From assembly GCF_002086275.1 (NCBI RefSeq), contig NZ_MVHT01000003.1, positions 1 through 64,000 of the forward strand: a stretch of 64,000 nt of DNA. The letters are read 5' to 3'. Source of the DNA: Mycobacterium intermedium (GTDB lineage: Bacteria > Actinomycetota > Actinomycetes > Mycobacteriales > Mycobacteriaceae). A program made the translations under genes and the position numbers. Each line of letters starts with the position of its first letter. The first letter of the stretch is position 1. The notes under the pieces are model-generated. The model had not been told where the DNA came from, ran no database searches, and saw only the letters and a list, made by a program, of their open reading frames with translations. Positions 1 through 7,823 of the stretch are shown piece after piece.

Positions 1-2
1 CC

Positions 3-536
3 AGACTGCGAGCCGCCGCGGCCTGGGTGCGGATGATGTTTGCCATCGTGCCGCTACCGGTCGGTGCGCGCGCCGACGACCAGCATGGATTGGGACACGA
101 AATCGCACATACTGCAAACCAATTCGCCGGCCCTTATCAAGTGCCCGACGCCAACTTCGGCTGGTCGGCGCGCGACGCCTGCTACTGCTACGGCAGCTTT
201 GTCCTGGAGGACGACGAAGCGCTGGTCATCACTCACCGGCCGCCGTCGTGCAGGTTCTGGAACCTGGTGGTGTGGAACCAGTTCATGGCCACCTACGGCG
301 ACCCGCAGGATTCCGCCGCCCGCTCCTCGCTCAACAACCACAGCGCGGTACCCAACAGCGATGGCTCCGTCACGGTCGTCTTGTCCAACCAGATAACCGC
401 CCACCCGAATTCGCTTACAACGCTGGGCTATCCGCGTGGCAATCTCGCGTTCCGGTGGTTCCTGGCCGACGAGGTTCCCGGACGCCCCGAAGTACAACTC
501 GTCAAGCTGCCGGACGCGCCAAGCTCAGTGACTTAG
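3..536 (+). CDS. DUF1214-domain protein, C-terminal part (5' end outside window)
   Basis: The reading frame is open from the first bases of the window, so the N-terminus lies upstream. The visible 177 residues resemble the C-terminal DUF1214 module: an acidic stretch leading into 'EALVITHRPP', an aromatic strand 'FWNLVVWNQF', the segment 'NNHSAVPNSDGSVTVVLS', and a final 'GYPRGNLAFRWFLADEV'. The biochemical role of the family is not established. The gene ends just before palindrome A1 and is convergent with the luciferase-like gene. A GTG at 27 and an ATG at 33 exist, but the domain is clearly cut, so neither is likely to be the true start. Confidence 0.7.
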   Translation, partial: RLRAAAAWVRMMFAIVPLPVGARADDQHGLGHEIAHTANQFAGPYQVPDANFGWSARDACYCYGSFVLEDDEALVITHRPPSCRFWNLVVWNQFMATYGDPQDSAARSSLNNHSAVPNSDGSVTVVLSNQITAHPNSLTTLGYPRGNLAFRWFLADEVPGRPEVQLVKLPDAPSSVT

Positions 537-540
537 CCCG

Positions 541-598
541 CGAGCAGTCGCAAACTTGTACGCTTTGGGCCCAAAATGTACGAGTTTGCGTCTTCTCG
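541..598. repeat. Dispersed palindrome family A, copy A1
   Basis: Two 29-nt arms (541-569 and 570-598) meet at a central GGGCCC with no loop and pair with about five mismatches. The shared core is CGCAAACTTGTAC on the left and GTACGAGTTTGCG on the right. It lies between two convergent stop codons (536 and 608), so it may act as a two-way transcription terminator. Related copies are at 9123-9186 and 49291-49350. Confidence 0.75.
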
Positions 599-607
599 GC
601 AGTCAGT

Positions 608-1648
608 TCACGTTTGGCGCACGAGGTCGATGGCGCGGCCCAGGGTCGCGAGCTTGGCATCGAGCGTGTCGCCCGCCGGATACAGGCGCACGGTGTCCAC
701 CCCGGCGTCTCGCCACGTCGCGAGGCGAGCGCGGACCATCTCCTCGGTGCCGATAAGCGTTGTGGTCAGCACCATTTCGTCGGTAATCAACGCAGCGGCT
801 CCATCGCGGTCACCGCTTTGCCAACGCTCCCTTACCAGTTCGGCCACGTCGGCCCAACCCTGCCGGCTGTAGGCCTGGTTGTAGAAATTGGTGCTGGCCG
901 ACCCCATCCCGCCGAGACTGAAGGCCAGTTCGGTCTTGCGTGCGGCGACCATGGTGTGCAGTTCGTCCTCGTCGGAAGCGAACGCGACTTCGGCGCCTTG
1001 GCAGATGTCGATGTCAGCGCGGACCCGTCCGGCGGCCGCCAGGCCCTCGTCGAGGTGCGCGAAGTAGGCGTCGCCGGCGCCCTCGGGAACAAAGCTGGTG
1101 CCCAGCCAACCGTCGGCGATCTTCCCGGTCAGCCGCAGCATCGCGGGTGACAGGGTGGCCAGGTAGATGGGGATGGCGTGCTCCGGTTGCGTCGACAACC
1201 GCATCGGCTTGGCTTCCCCGCCGGGCCGGGGAATCTGAAACTCCTTGCCGGAATACGAGATCTTGCCACCCTCGAACACCTGTCGCACGATCTCGACGGT
1301 CTCGGCGACCCGAGCCAGCGGATGCGCGAACGACACCCCGTGCAGTCCCTCGATCACCTGTGGGCCGGAGGCGCCGAGGCCGAGCAGGAAGCGACCGGAC
1401 GACAGGTTGGACAGCGTGATCGCCGTCTGCGCGACCGCAACCGGGGACCGGGTGCCCACCTGCAAGACGCCCGAACCCAGCAGCATGCGACTGGTCCGTG
1501 CCGCGATGTAGCCCAGTGCCGACGGCGCGTCCGTACCCCAAGCCTCGGCGACCCAGCACATGTCCAGGCCCAGCTTCTCGGCTTCGACCGCGAACTCGAC
1601 CACTTCCCCAGGGCGCGTCGACAGTTCGACTGTGGTGGCGGTCCGCAT
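608..1648 (-). CDS. LLM-class (luciferase-like) F420-type oxidoreductase
   Basis: A 346-residue TIM-barrel flavin/F420 oxidoreductase of the luciferase-like family. Typical features are the early strand 'LGLDMCWVAEAWGTDA', the conserved 'RTSRMLLGSGVLQVGTRSP', 'LSSGRFLLGLGASGPQV', and a C-terminal 'MVRARLATWRDAGVDTVRLYP'. Mycobacterial members usually use coenzyme F420; the substrate is unknown. The ATG at 1648 was chosen because it overlaps the stop of the upstream SRPBCC gene (ATGA-type junction), indicating translational coupling. A longer open frame upstream has no family similarity. The gene ends against palindrome A1. Confidence 0.85.
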   Translation of the reverse strand: MRTATTVELSTRPGEVVEFAVEAEKLGLDMCWVAEAWGTDAPSALGYIAARTSRMLLGSGVLQVGTRSPVAVAQTAITLSNLSSGRFLLGLGASGPQVIEGLHGVSFAHPLARVAETVEIVRQVFEGGKISYSGKEFQIPRPGGEAKPMRLSTQPEHAIPIYLATLSPAMLRLTGKIADGWLGTSFVPEGAGDAYFAHLDEGLAAAGRVRADIDICQGAEVAFASDEDELHTMVAARKTELAFSLGGMGSASTNFYNQAYSRQGWADVAELVRERWQSGDRDGAAALITDEMVLTTTLIGTEEMVRARLATWRDAGVDTVRLYPAGDTLDAKLATLGRAIDLVRQT

Positions 1649-2163
1649 CAACGCACCCCATGTTCGGCGAGCCTCTTGATGGACGCCAGGGTCATGCCGA
1701 TCGCGGTCTCGAACTCGCGCAACCGCACGAAGACGATCTTTTCTTCCTTGTCGGGCATTGCATCGATCGCCACCGACAAACCCGACCGACCCGGGCCCAT
1801 CTGCATCCAATACGTCAGGAACGTTCCTCCGTCGCGCGGTGTCAGCACGAATCGCCAGGTCGCCGAGGGATTTTCGGGATCACCGACCACCCAGGAGAAC
1901 TCGCGCGCCTCGTCGCAAGCCAGGATCTGGGACGTCGTGCTCCATTCGCCGAACGCATCGTGGCTGTTGTGCCCGACGAAGCGGGCACCGACCTTGGGTC
2001 CGGTGGCGCCCTCGACCCATTCCACCGACTGCAGCTCATTACTCAGCGTCGGCATCAGCTCGATATCCGAGACCAGGCTCCACACTCTGCGCGGTTCGGC
2101 GTCGATCCATGTCGAGGCTTCCACCGTCGGGGTGTCCGCGTAGCGCGCGCCGGTCCATTCCAC
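1648..2163 (-). CDS. SRPBCC-fold (START/polyketide cyclase-like) protein
   Basis: About 171 residues with the SRPBCC pattern: 'EASTWIDAEPRRVWSLVSDIELMPTLSNEL' (first strand and helix), central strands 'WSTTSQIL' and 'EFSWVVGDPENPSATWRFVL', and a long C-terminal helix. Such proteins bind hydrophobic ligands or catalyse cyclisation and dehydration; no specific ligand can be inferred. GTG 2163 gives the usual N-terminus for the family, and a G-rich stretch lies upstream. It is the first gene of a two-gene unit with the downstream LLM oxidoreductase, overlapping at TGATG, so the two probably act on one substrate class. Confidence 0.75.
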   Translation of the reverse strand: MEWTGARYADTPTVEASTWIDAEPRRVWSLVSDIELMPTLSNELQSVEWVEGATGPKVGARFVGHNSHDAFGEWSTTSQILACDEAREFSWVVGDPENPSATWRFVLTPRDGGTFLTYWMQMGPGRSGLSVAIDAMPDKEEKIVFVRLREFETAIGMTLASIKRLAEHGVR

Positions 2164-2191
2164 GGTTTCATTGTCCCCCCGACAAGCGAAT

Positions 2192-2248
2192 CGAGACCGC
2201 GTCCAGGGTGACCCGATGCCGAAATGACACACCCTGGGCGCGGTCTCG
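2192..2248. terminator. Strong hairpin downstream of the desaturase
   Basis: A 19-nt arm at 2192-2210 pairs with 2230-2248 with a single G-T wobble and a 19-nt loop. It lies 15 nt beyond the desaturase stop on the minus strand and before the SRPBCC start. No U-tract follows, as is common for mycobacterial terminators. Confidence 0.6.
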
Positions 2249-2262
2249 GTGACCGCCGCCGA

Positions 2263-3366
2263 TCAGGCGGCGACGAGTTCTGTTGTGGCCTTCTCGGTGC
2301 GGGCCGACGGCCGCAGCGAGTCGGGGAACGTGAGCCGGACAATCTTGCGCACCACGGTGCCGAACTGCTTGAGCAGCGGGCCCTTGTTGTAGGGGATGCC
2401 GTAACGCTCGCAGATCTCCTGCACCTCGGGCGCGATCTCGGCGTACCGGCGGGCCGGCATGTCCGGGAACAGGTGGTGCTCGATTTGGTGGGACAGGTTG
2501 CCGGACAGCAGGTGGAACGTCTTGCCTCCGGTCAGGTTTGCCGAACCCAGCACCTGGCGGAAGTACCACTGGCCGCGGGACTCGTCCTTGGTCTCCTCGA
2601 CGCTGAATTCCTGTGTGCCGTCCGGGAAGTGGCCGCAGAAGATGATCATGTACGACCACACGTTGCGCATCAGGTTGGCGGTGAGATTGCCGGTGAAGAC
2701 GAATGGCGCGAAGGGGCCGGCCAGCAGCGGGAAGGCGACGTAGTCCTTGAGCGTCTGCCGACGGGTCTTCTTCCAGATCTCCTTCAAGGTGTCGCGCTTG
2801 TCGCGCCACTTGATCTCGTGGGAGCGGATCCGCTCGGTTTCCAGTTCGTGCAGCGCAACACCGTACTGGAATAGCACCATCAGCAGGAATGCGTAGAGCG
2901 GGTTGCCCAGGTAGTACTTCTCCCAGGGCTGGTCCTCGCTCATCCGGATGATGCCGTAGCCGATGTCGCGGTCCATTCCCACGATGTTGGTGTGGGTGTG
3001 GTGCATGTAGTTGTGCGAGTGTCGCCACTGGTCGGCCGGGCACGCGGTGTCCCACTCGAAGTCCCGGCCGGAGATCGTCGGGTCACGCATCCAGTCGTAC
3101 TGACCGTGCATGATGTTGTGGCCGATCTCCATGTTGTCCAGGATCTTCGCGATACCCAGCATGCCGGTGCCGAACAGCCAGAACGGCGGCAGGAACAGCA
3201 GGGCGCGACCGCCGACTTCCAGCGCGCGCTGGGTCTTGATGACGCGACGGATGTACTCGGCGTCTTCGGCGCCGAGGTCGGCCATCACCCGGTCCCTGAT
3301 GGCGTCGAGCTCACGGCCGAACGCGTCGGCCTGCTCTTTGGTCAGGGTGATCTTGTTCTGTGTCAT
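2263..3366 (-). CDS. Membrane fatty-acid (acyl-CoA) desaturase, DesA3-like
   Basis: A 367-residue di-iron membrane desaturase. Three histidine boxes are intact: H83-NIM-H87, H118-NYM-H122-H123 and H293-QIE-H297-H298. Hydrophobic segments lie near residues 54-78, 155-175 and 205-250. The family introduces a double bond (delta-9 for DesA3) into acyl-CoA chains at the membrane. M. tuberculosis DesA3 is about 427 residues; this protein lacks the long basic C-terminal tail, so I read it as a paralogue. AGGAGG stands 8 nt before the ATG. It is 48 nt downstream of the ferredoxin reductase gene, its probable electron donor. Confidence 0.9.
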   Translation of the reverse strand: MTQNKITLTKEQADAFGRELDAIRDRVMADLGAEDAEYIRRVIKTQRALEVGGRALLFLPPFWLFGTGMLGIAKILDNMEIGHNIMHGQYDWMRDPTISGRDFEWDTACPADQWRHSHNYMHHTHTNIVGMDRDIGYGIIRMSEDQPWEKYYLGNPLYAFLLMVLFQYGVALHELETERIRSHEIKWRDKRDTLKEIWKKTRRQTLKDYVAFPLLAGPFAPFVFTGNLTANLMRNVWSYMIIFCGHFPDGTQEFSVEETKDESRGQWYFRQVLGSANLTGGKTFHLLSGNLSHQIEHHLFPDMPARRYAEIAPEVQEICERYGIPYNKGPLLKQFGTVVRKIVRLTFPDSLRPSARTEKATTELVAA

Positions 3367-3414
3367 GGTTTTTTCCTCCTGAAGGTCTTGGGGCTGCTAC
3401 GGGTGCTCAGGTGC

Positions 3415-4476
3415 TCAGAGCGCGATCTCGACGTCGCCGCACGGGACGGACACGCAGATCTGCACTTTGTCGTCGGGCACCGTCGACACGGCACCGGTGA
3501 CGAGATTGCGGACGGTCCCTGAGGTCTTGCGCCGCGTGCACGTGTGGCAGATGCCCATCCGGCAGCCGTTCTCCGGCGTCAAACCGGCCGCTTCGGCCTG
3601 TTCCAGCAACGAGCGACCATCATCGACAACGTCAACGTTGCTGTCCGCGAACGTCACTCGGCCGCCCGTCGGATTGGCCGGCGGCTCGAACACCGGAGGC
3701 ACGAAACTTTCGGTGAACACGTTTTCACAGTTCTGCCGCACCGCCTCGACCAAACTCGTCGGTCCGCAGACGTACACCGCGTCGGGCGAGGGCATGGCGG
3801 CGGCCAGGTGGTCCGGCCCGAAGCGGCCAACCAGGTCACCGGAGTCGGACCGGGTGTAGCCGCGCAGCACGCGCGCGCCAGGCATGCCGGCCAGCTCGTC
3901 GCGGTAGTTCGCCTCCACTGCGGTACGGGCGTAGTGCACGAAAGCGATCTCGCCCGCATGCCGCTCGGCGACCAGCGTGCGCAGCATCGACATGACGGGG
4001 GTGATACCGCTGCCGCCCGAGACGAACAGGATCCGTCGTGGGCGCTCGGTCGGCAGTACGAAGTCGCCGCCGACGCCGTCGAGACCTACCACCATGCCGA
4101 CCCGAGCCTGCTCGTAGAGGTAGGTCGAGACCAGTCCGCCGTCGTGGACGCCGATCGTCAGCTCGAGTCGTGAGCTGCCTTCGGCGTTGGCCGGCGAGTA
4201 GCACCGGGTGTGCCGACGGCCGTCGATCTCGACCGCGAGGTTGACGTACTGCCCGGCCTTGAACGTGCGGGCGGCGGTGAAGGCGCGGTTCGGAGCCAGC
4301 GTCAGGGTCACGCTGCGCGGGGTGGTCCGCCGTACGTCGACGACCTTCGCACGGGCCTGACCCATGGTCCAGGTGGGCTCCACCAGCTCGGTGTAACGGT
4401 CGACCCCGTGGGGGCCGGTGAGCAGATCGACTAGGTTGGAACCCAGGACCCGCTGCTTCAAAGTTTGAGTGAACAT
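3415..4476 (-). CDS. FAD/[2Fe-2S] ferredoxin reductase, electron donor of the desaturase (Rv3230c-like)
   Basis: A 353-residue fusion of an FAD/NAD(P)-binding reductase and a plant-type ferredoxin. Visible motifs are R91-CYS (FAD), GGSGITP at 154-160 (nucleotide), the CGPTSLV helix at 238-244, and C305-x4-C310-x2-C313 with C341 (2Fe-2S). This matches Rv3230c, which supplies electrons to DesA3 in M. tuberculosis. ATG 4476 gives the family-like start 'MFTQTLKQRVL'; an ATG 12 codons upstream is less likely. Its start sits inside a small ACATATGT palindrome. The TetR gene diverges 70 nt away. Confidence 0.9.
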   Translation of the reverse strand: MFTQTLKQRVLGSNLVDLLTGPHGVDRYTELVEPTWTMGQARAKVVDVRRTTPRSVTLTLAPNRAFTAARTFKAGQYVNLAVEIDGRRHTRCYSPANAEGSSRLELTIGVHDGGLVSTYLYEQARVGMVVGLDGVGGDFVLPTERPRRILFVSGGSGITPVMSMLRTLVAERHAGEIAFVHYARTAVEANYRDELAGMPGARVLRGYTRSDSGDLVGRFGPDHLAAAMPSPDAVYVCGPTSLVEAVRQNCENVFTESFVPPVFEPPANPTGGRVTFADSNVDVVDDGRSLLEQAEAAGLTPENGCRMGICHTCTRRKTSGTVRNLVTGAVSTVPDDKVQICVSVPCGDVEIAL

Positions 4477-4533
4477 ATGTACACCATGCGTGGCGACGTC
4501 GCAGGTCGTCAAGGATTTCTTGCTGGTCTGTGG

Positions 4534-4539
4534 TAGGGT
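4534..4539 (+). promoter_or_regulatory. Candidate -10 box for the TetR gene (leaderless)
   Basis: TAGGGT is followed by 7 nt and then the GTG start at 4547, the spacing expected if transcription begins on the start codon. No clear -35 is visible. Confidence 0.4.
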
Positions 4540-4546
4540 TCACACA

Positions 4547-5221
4547 GTGAACGATCGTACGCCTAGCTCACGTCCGCGGCGATCGTCCCGCGAACGTACG
4601 CGGGAGAATCCGTCTCGGGAGGAACGCAAGGAGGCGACGCGGCGGGCGATCATCGCCGCCGCGCTCAAGCTGCTCCAGGACCGCAGTTTCAGCGGCCTGA
4701 GCCTGCGCGAGGTCACCCGGGAGGCCGGCATCGTGCCCGCGGCGTTCTACCGTCACTTCGAGTCGATGGAGGCCCTGGGCCTGGTCTTGATCGACGAGTC
4801 GTTCCGCATCCTGCGTGACACGCTGCGCGGCGCACGCGCCGGCAAGCTCGACCCGAACCGGGTGATCGAGTCCTCCGTGGAAATCCTGGTCGGCAGTGTC
4901 GCCGAACGGCGTGAGCACTGGCGGCTCATCGGGCGGGAACGCTCCAGCGGGCTCAGCGTGCTGCGCTACGCCATTCGCACCGAGATCCGGTTGATCACTT
5001 CCGAACTGGCCACCGACCTGGCGCGTTTTCCGGGGCTCAACGAGTGGAGCACCGAAGATCTCAACGTGCTGGCGACGCTGTTCGTCAACTCGATGATCGT
5101 CATCGCGGAGGCGATCGAGGACGCCCAGAGCGCCGAGGCGCTCGAAGAGATCCGGCGCATAGCGATCAAGCAGTTGCGGATGATCGCCGTTGGCGTGGCC
5201 GGCTGGAAAAGCAGTCCATAA
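4547..5221 (+). CDS. TetR-family regulator, probably controlling the desaturase pair
   Basis: A 224-residue TetR protein. A basic N-terminal tail rich in Arg and Ser (residues 1-30) precedes the helix-turn-helix 'GLSLREVTREAGIVPAAFYR' at about 51-70, followed by a helical ligand domain. It resembles the FabR-like regulators that accompany mycobacterial desaturases. It is transcribed divergently from the reductase/desaturase pair, and 70 nt separate the starts, which suggests it represses that operon and itself. GTG 4547 fits a leaderless promoter. A longer frame from 4469 would run into the reductase start. Its TAA directly abuts the stop of the next, convergent gene. Confidence 0.85.
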   Translation: MNDRTPSSRPRRSSRERTRENPSREERKEATRRAIIAAALKLLQDRSFSGLSLREVTREAGIVPAAFYRHFESMEALGLVLIDESFRILRDTLRGARAGKLDPNRVIESSVEILVGSVAERREHWRLIGRERSSGLSVLRYAIRTEIRLITSELATDLARFPGLNEWSTEDLNVLATLFVNSMIVIAEAIEDAQSAEALEEIRRIAIKQLRMIAVGVAGWKSSP

Positions 5222-5563
5222 CTACTCGACAACCTGGTAGAAGGACTCGCCGTCTTCCGGAGTGCCGGAGACCTGCCCCCGGTGGATCCGGCCGGGAACG
5301 TCGTCTTCCGGCGTACTTGGAGCGGCACTGAGGACGTCGGGTTCCTCTGCGGCGAGGCGGTCGTCCCGCGATTCGCCTTCACGCTCTTCGCGCGCCGTCA
5401 TTCCCGGGCCGTCGGCCGCCGTCCAGTCCTCGGGTGGATCGACGACGATGTCGCCGTCGTCGTTGCGAAGTTCATCGGGGTCGGTGGACTCTTCCTGATT
5501 CAGGGTGTCGCCGGGACCACCCTCTTCGGGGAAATCCGCGGGATTTACATCGGAATCAGCCAT
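5222..5563 (-). CDS. Small acidic protein, DUF5709-like
   Basis: A 113-residue, strongly acidic protein without membrane segments. Near residues 15-75 it shows the pattern 'DTLNQEESTDPDELRNDDG', a Pro-Pro turn, 'GMTAREEREGESRDDRL' and 'EEPD', which matches my memory of the actinobacterial DUF5709 family; its function is unknown. ATG 5563 opens the conserved part, and a longer upstream frame is not family-like. The stop is adjacent to that of the TetR gene. Confidence 0.65.
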   Translation of the reverse strand: MADSDVNPADFPEEGGPGDTLNQEESTDPDELRNDDGDIVVDPPEDWTAADGPGMTAREEREGESRDDRLAAEEPDVLSAAPSTPEDDVPGRIHRGQVSGTPEDGESFYQVVE

Positions 5564-5645
5564 AGGCCCACGGTTGCCCGCTGAATTGGGCGGCCAAACG
5601 CCCCAACCGCGAAGCGTTGTTGATGCGGCTCCGATGCCACCGCGC

Positions 5646-6251
5646 TCAGCGCGGCTCGCGCCACATCGGCCACAGCGTGGGGCCGCCGTTGGGAAGCCTG
5701 ATCTCACCGGTAACGGTGAAGCCGAAACGCTCGTAGTACGGCACATTTTCGGGTTTGCTCGACTCGAGATAGGCCGGACAATATTCGGCGTCGCAGCGCT
5801 CCAGCCGGGACCGCATGAGGACCTGTCCATAACCCTTTCCGCGCACGTCGGGATCGCTGCCGATCGTCGCCAGATACCAATGCGGCTCGTCGGGGTGGAC
5901 CCGCTTCATCGCCGCCTGTATTTCCCGTCCCATGGACACCCGAAGGCCGAAGATGCGCAGGAAGGCCGGCACCATCGCCCACTCGGCTCGACGTGACTCG
6001 CGCCACTGGTTCGGCGGGTCCCACAACGCTGCCGCACCGATATCCGTTCCGCCCCAAGCGACCTCGACGCCACCGAGAGGCAGGTGGTGATGCCGGGTCA
6101 TCGCGCCGAACAGCCTGCCCAGGTGCGCGGTGCGGGTCTTCTCATTGGGCAGCAGCCACAACGAAACCGGGTCATCGTAGAAGGCCCGCCCCAAGACCTG
6201 CGACAGCGCGCGCAGATCGGCTGTGCGGGCGGGGCGTGCTTGCGGCGTCAT
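5646..6251 (-). CDS. GNAT-family N-acetyltransferase (Rv0133-like)
   Basis: A 201-residue GCN5-related acetyltransferase. The acetyl-CoA loop is visible as 'ATIGSDPDVRGKGYGQVLM' (R-G-K-G-Y-G, about residues 128-146), followed by 'LESSKPENVPYYERFGF', the usual strand/helix that closes the fold. The substrate is not predictable. ATG 6251 begins 'MTPQARPARTADLRAL'. It diverges from fgd2 with 54 nt between starts, the neighbourhood expected for Rv0133/Rv0132c. Confidence 0.85.
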   Translation of the reverse strand: MTPQARPARTADLRALSQVLGRAFYDDPVSLWLLPNEKTRTAHLGRLFGAMTRHHHLPLGGVEVAWGGTDIGAAALWDPPNQWRESRRAEWAMVPAFLRIFGLRVSMGREIQAAMKRVHPDEPHWYLATIGSDPDVRGKGYGQVLMRSRLERCDAEYCPAYLESSKPENVPYYERFGFTVTGEIRLPNGGPTLWPMWREPR

Positions 6252-6305
6252 GCCATAAGAGGCTAGCCCAGGTGTGGCCTCACGACCGGCGGGTATTCGA
6301 GCTCG

Positions 6306-7391
6306 ATGGCGGGCATTTCGAGGCGGACCTTGGGACGGCTGGCGGCCGGTATCGGCGCCCTCGGCGCGGGAGGTCTGGCCGGGTGTGACCGGGAAGGCCC
6401 GCCCGGCAGTCCCGCACCGCCACCCCCGGCCAAGGGCGTGGGGATTGTGTTGTCTCACGAGCAATTTCGCACCGACAAGCTGGTGGAACAGGCCAAAGCC
6501 GCCGAACAAGCCGGCTTTGAGTATGCGTGGGCCAGCGATCACCTGCAGCCCTGGCAGGACAACGAAGGCCATTCGATGTTTCCGTGGCTGACGTTGACTT
6601 TGGTGGGCAGCAGCACCAGCCGCATTTCCTTCGGAACAGGAGTGACCTGCCCGACCTACCGTTATCACCCGGCCACGGTCGCCCAGGCTTTCGCGTCGCT
6701 GGCCATCCTCAATCCGGGGCGGGTGTTTCTGGGTTTGGGCACCGGAGAACGGCTCAACGAACAAGCCGCCACCAACACCTACGGCGACTACGCGGAGCGC
6801 CACGACCGTCTCGTCGAGGCCATCGAGCTAATCCGGCAGTTGTGGAGCGGCCAGCGAATATCTTTCTCCGGACGCTACTTTCAGACCAATTCCGTCAAGC
6901 TATACGATTTGCCGGCTGCACCGCCGCCGATCTTCGTCGCCGCCGGCGGACCCAAGAGCGCCGGCCTGGCCGGCCGCTACGGCGACGGGTGGATCGCTCA
7001 GGCCCGCGACATCAAAGACTCGGAAATGTTGGCCTCCTTCACCACCGGCGCACAACAAGCCGGTCGCGACCCCGCCGGCCTGGGGAAGCGGGCCGAACTG
7101 TTCGCCGTCGTCGGCGACAGCATCGTGGCCAAGCACGCCGCATCTTTGTGGCGCTTCACCGCCGGGGCGGTGGATCAGCCGAATCCGGTCGAAATCCAGG
7201 GCGCCGCTGAATCGAACCCGATCGACAAGGTGCTGGCGAACTGGGCGGTCGGTACCGACCCGGCCACGCACATCAGGGCGGTGCAATCGGTTCTCGACGC
7301 CGGGGCGGTGCCGTTCCTACACTTCCCGCAGGAGAACCCGATTGCCGCCATTGATTTCTACCGCAGCGAGGTGTTCCCCAAGCTGCGTTGA
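6306..7391 (+). CDS. fgd2: F420-dependent hydroxymycolic acid dehydrogenase Fgd2, exported
   Basis: A 361-residue luciferase-like F420 enzyme. Its Tat-type leader holds SRRTL at residues 5-9, a hydrophobic Ala/Gly stretch and a lipobox-like LAGC near 24-27. A Pro-rich linker follows, then the barrel with 'EYAWASDHLQPW', 'RVFLGLGTGERLNE' and 'DGWIAQARDIKDSEML'. The M. tuberculosis orthologue Rv0132c was reported to oxidise hydroxymycolates to ketomycolates outside the cytoplasm using F420. Position between the GNAT gene and fadE1 supports orthology. Whether this species makes ketomycolates cannot be read from the window. Confidence 0.88.
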   Translation: MAGISRRTLGRLAAGIGALGAGGLAGCDREGPPGSPAPPPPAKGVGIVLSHEQFRTDKLVEQAKAAEQAGFEYAWASDHLQPWQDNEGHSMFPWLTLTLVGSSTSRISFGTGVTCPTYRYHPATVAQAFASLAILNPGRVFLGLGTGERLNEQAATNTYGDYAERHDRLVEAIELIRQLWSGQRISFSGRYFQTNSVKLYDLPAAPPPIFVAAGGPKSAGLAGRYGDGWIAQARDIKDSEMLASFTTGAQQAGRDPAGLGKRAELFAVVGDSIVAKHAASLWRFTAGAVDQPNPVEIQGAAESNPIDKVLANWAVGTDPATHIRAVQSVLDAGAVPFLHFPQENPIAAIDFYRSEVFPKLR

Positions 7392-7473
7392 CTACGCGAG
7401 ACCAATGTCGTTGGCTCGGCGTCTGTTTGGATGGTCGCACCGGATGCCGCCAACACTCGAAGACAAAGACGTG

Positions 7474-7779
7474 CAGCGCCGTGGCCAGGTTCACCACGAC
7501 GTCGTAACCGGCCTCGTGACCGGCGAATGCCTCCGCGAGATCGTGGCGGTCGAAGAGTGACACGCCTACCGGTGTCGCACCCTGCACACGAAGCGCCGCG
7601 GCCTTGGCCTCGCCGCGCGCCAGCGCGGTGACCTGGTGTCCGGCGCGGACCAACGCGGGAACCGCGTAGCGGCCGATCGCACCGGTGCCTCCGGTCAGAA
7701 ACAGCCTCGTGCTGGCGACGTTACTGCTGCCCGTCCCAGCGGGCCCGACGCACCAGAACCTTACGATGGGGGGACCCAT
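7474..7779 (-). pseudogene. Truncated NAD(P)-binding epimerase/dehydratase remnant
   Basis: The minus strand carries a recognisable Rossmann N-terminus: 'RLFLTGGTGAIGRYAVPALV', then 'AGHQVTALARG' and 'VSLFDRHDLAEAF...DVVVNLATAL'. Family similarity stops abruptly there. The frame continues into unrelated sequence and would run into the 3' end of fgd2, so roughly two thirds of a normal protein of about 290 residues is missing. It also lacks a convincing start or ribosome-binding site. I read it as the decayed 5' part of an atypical SDR gene lost by deletion between fgd2 and fadE1. Confidence 0.65.
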
Positions 7780-7823
7780 CAACGAGCCGGTGCGACGTGG
7801 CACCGGGGAATGGTTGTGCAGAC

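Noticed and set aside
248..1150. A 300-codon plus-strand frame covering the first convergent junction
   Set aside because: It bridges the DUF1214 gene end, palindrome A1 and the antisense of the LLM gene; no protein family is visible.
4472..4479. ACATATGT palindrome at the reductase start as a TetR operator
   Set aside because: Only 8 bp long and overlapping an ATG by chance is plausible; there is no second copy near the TetR gene.
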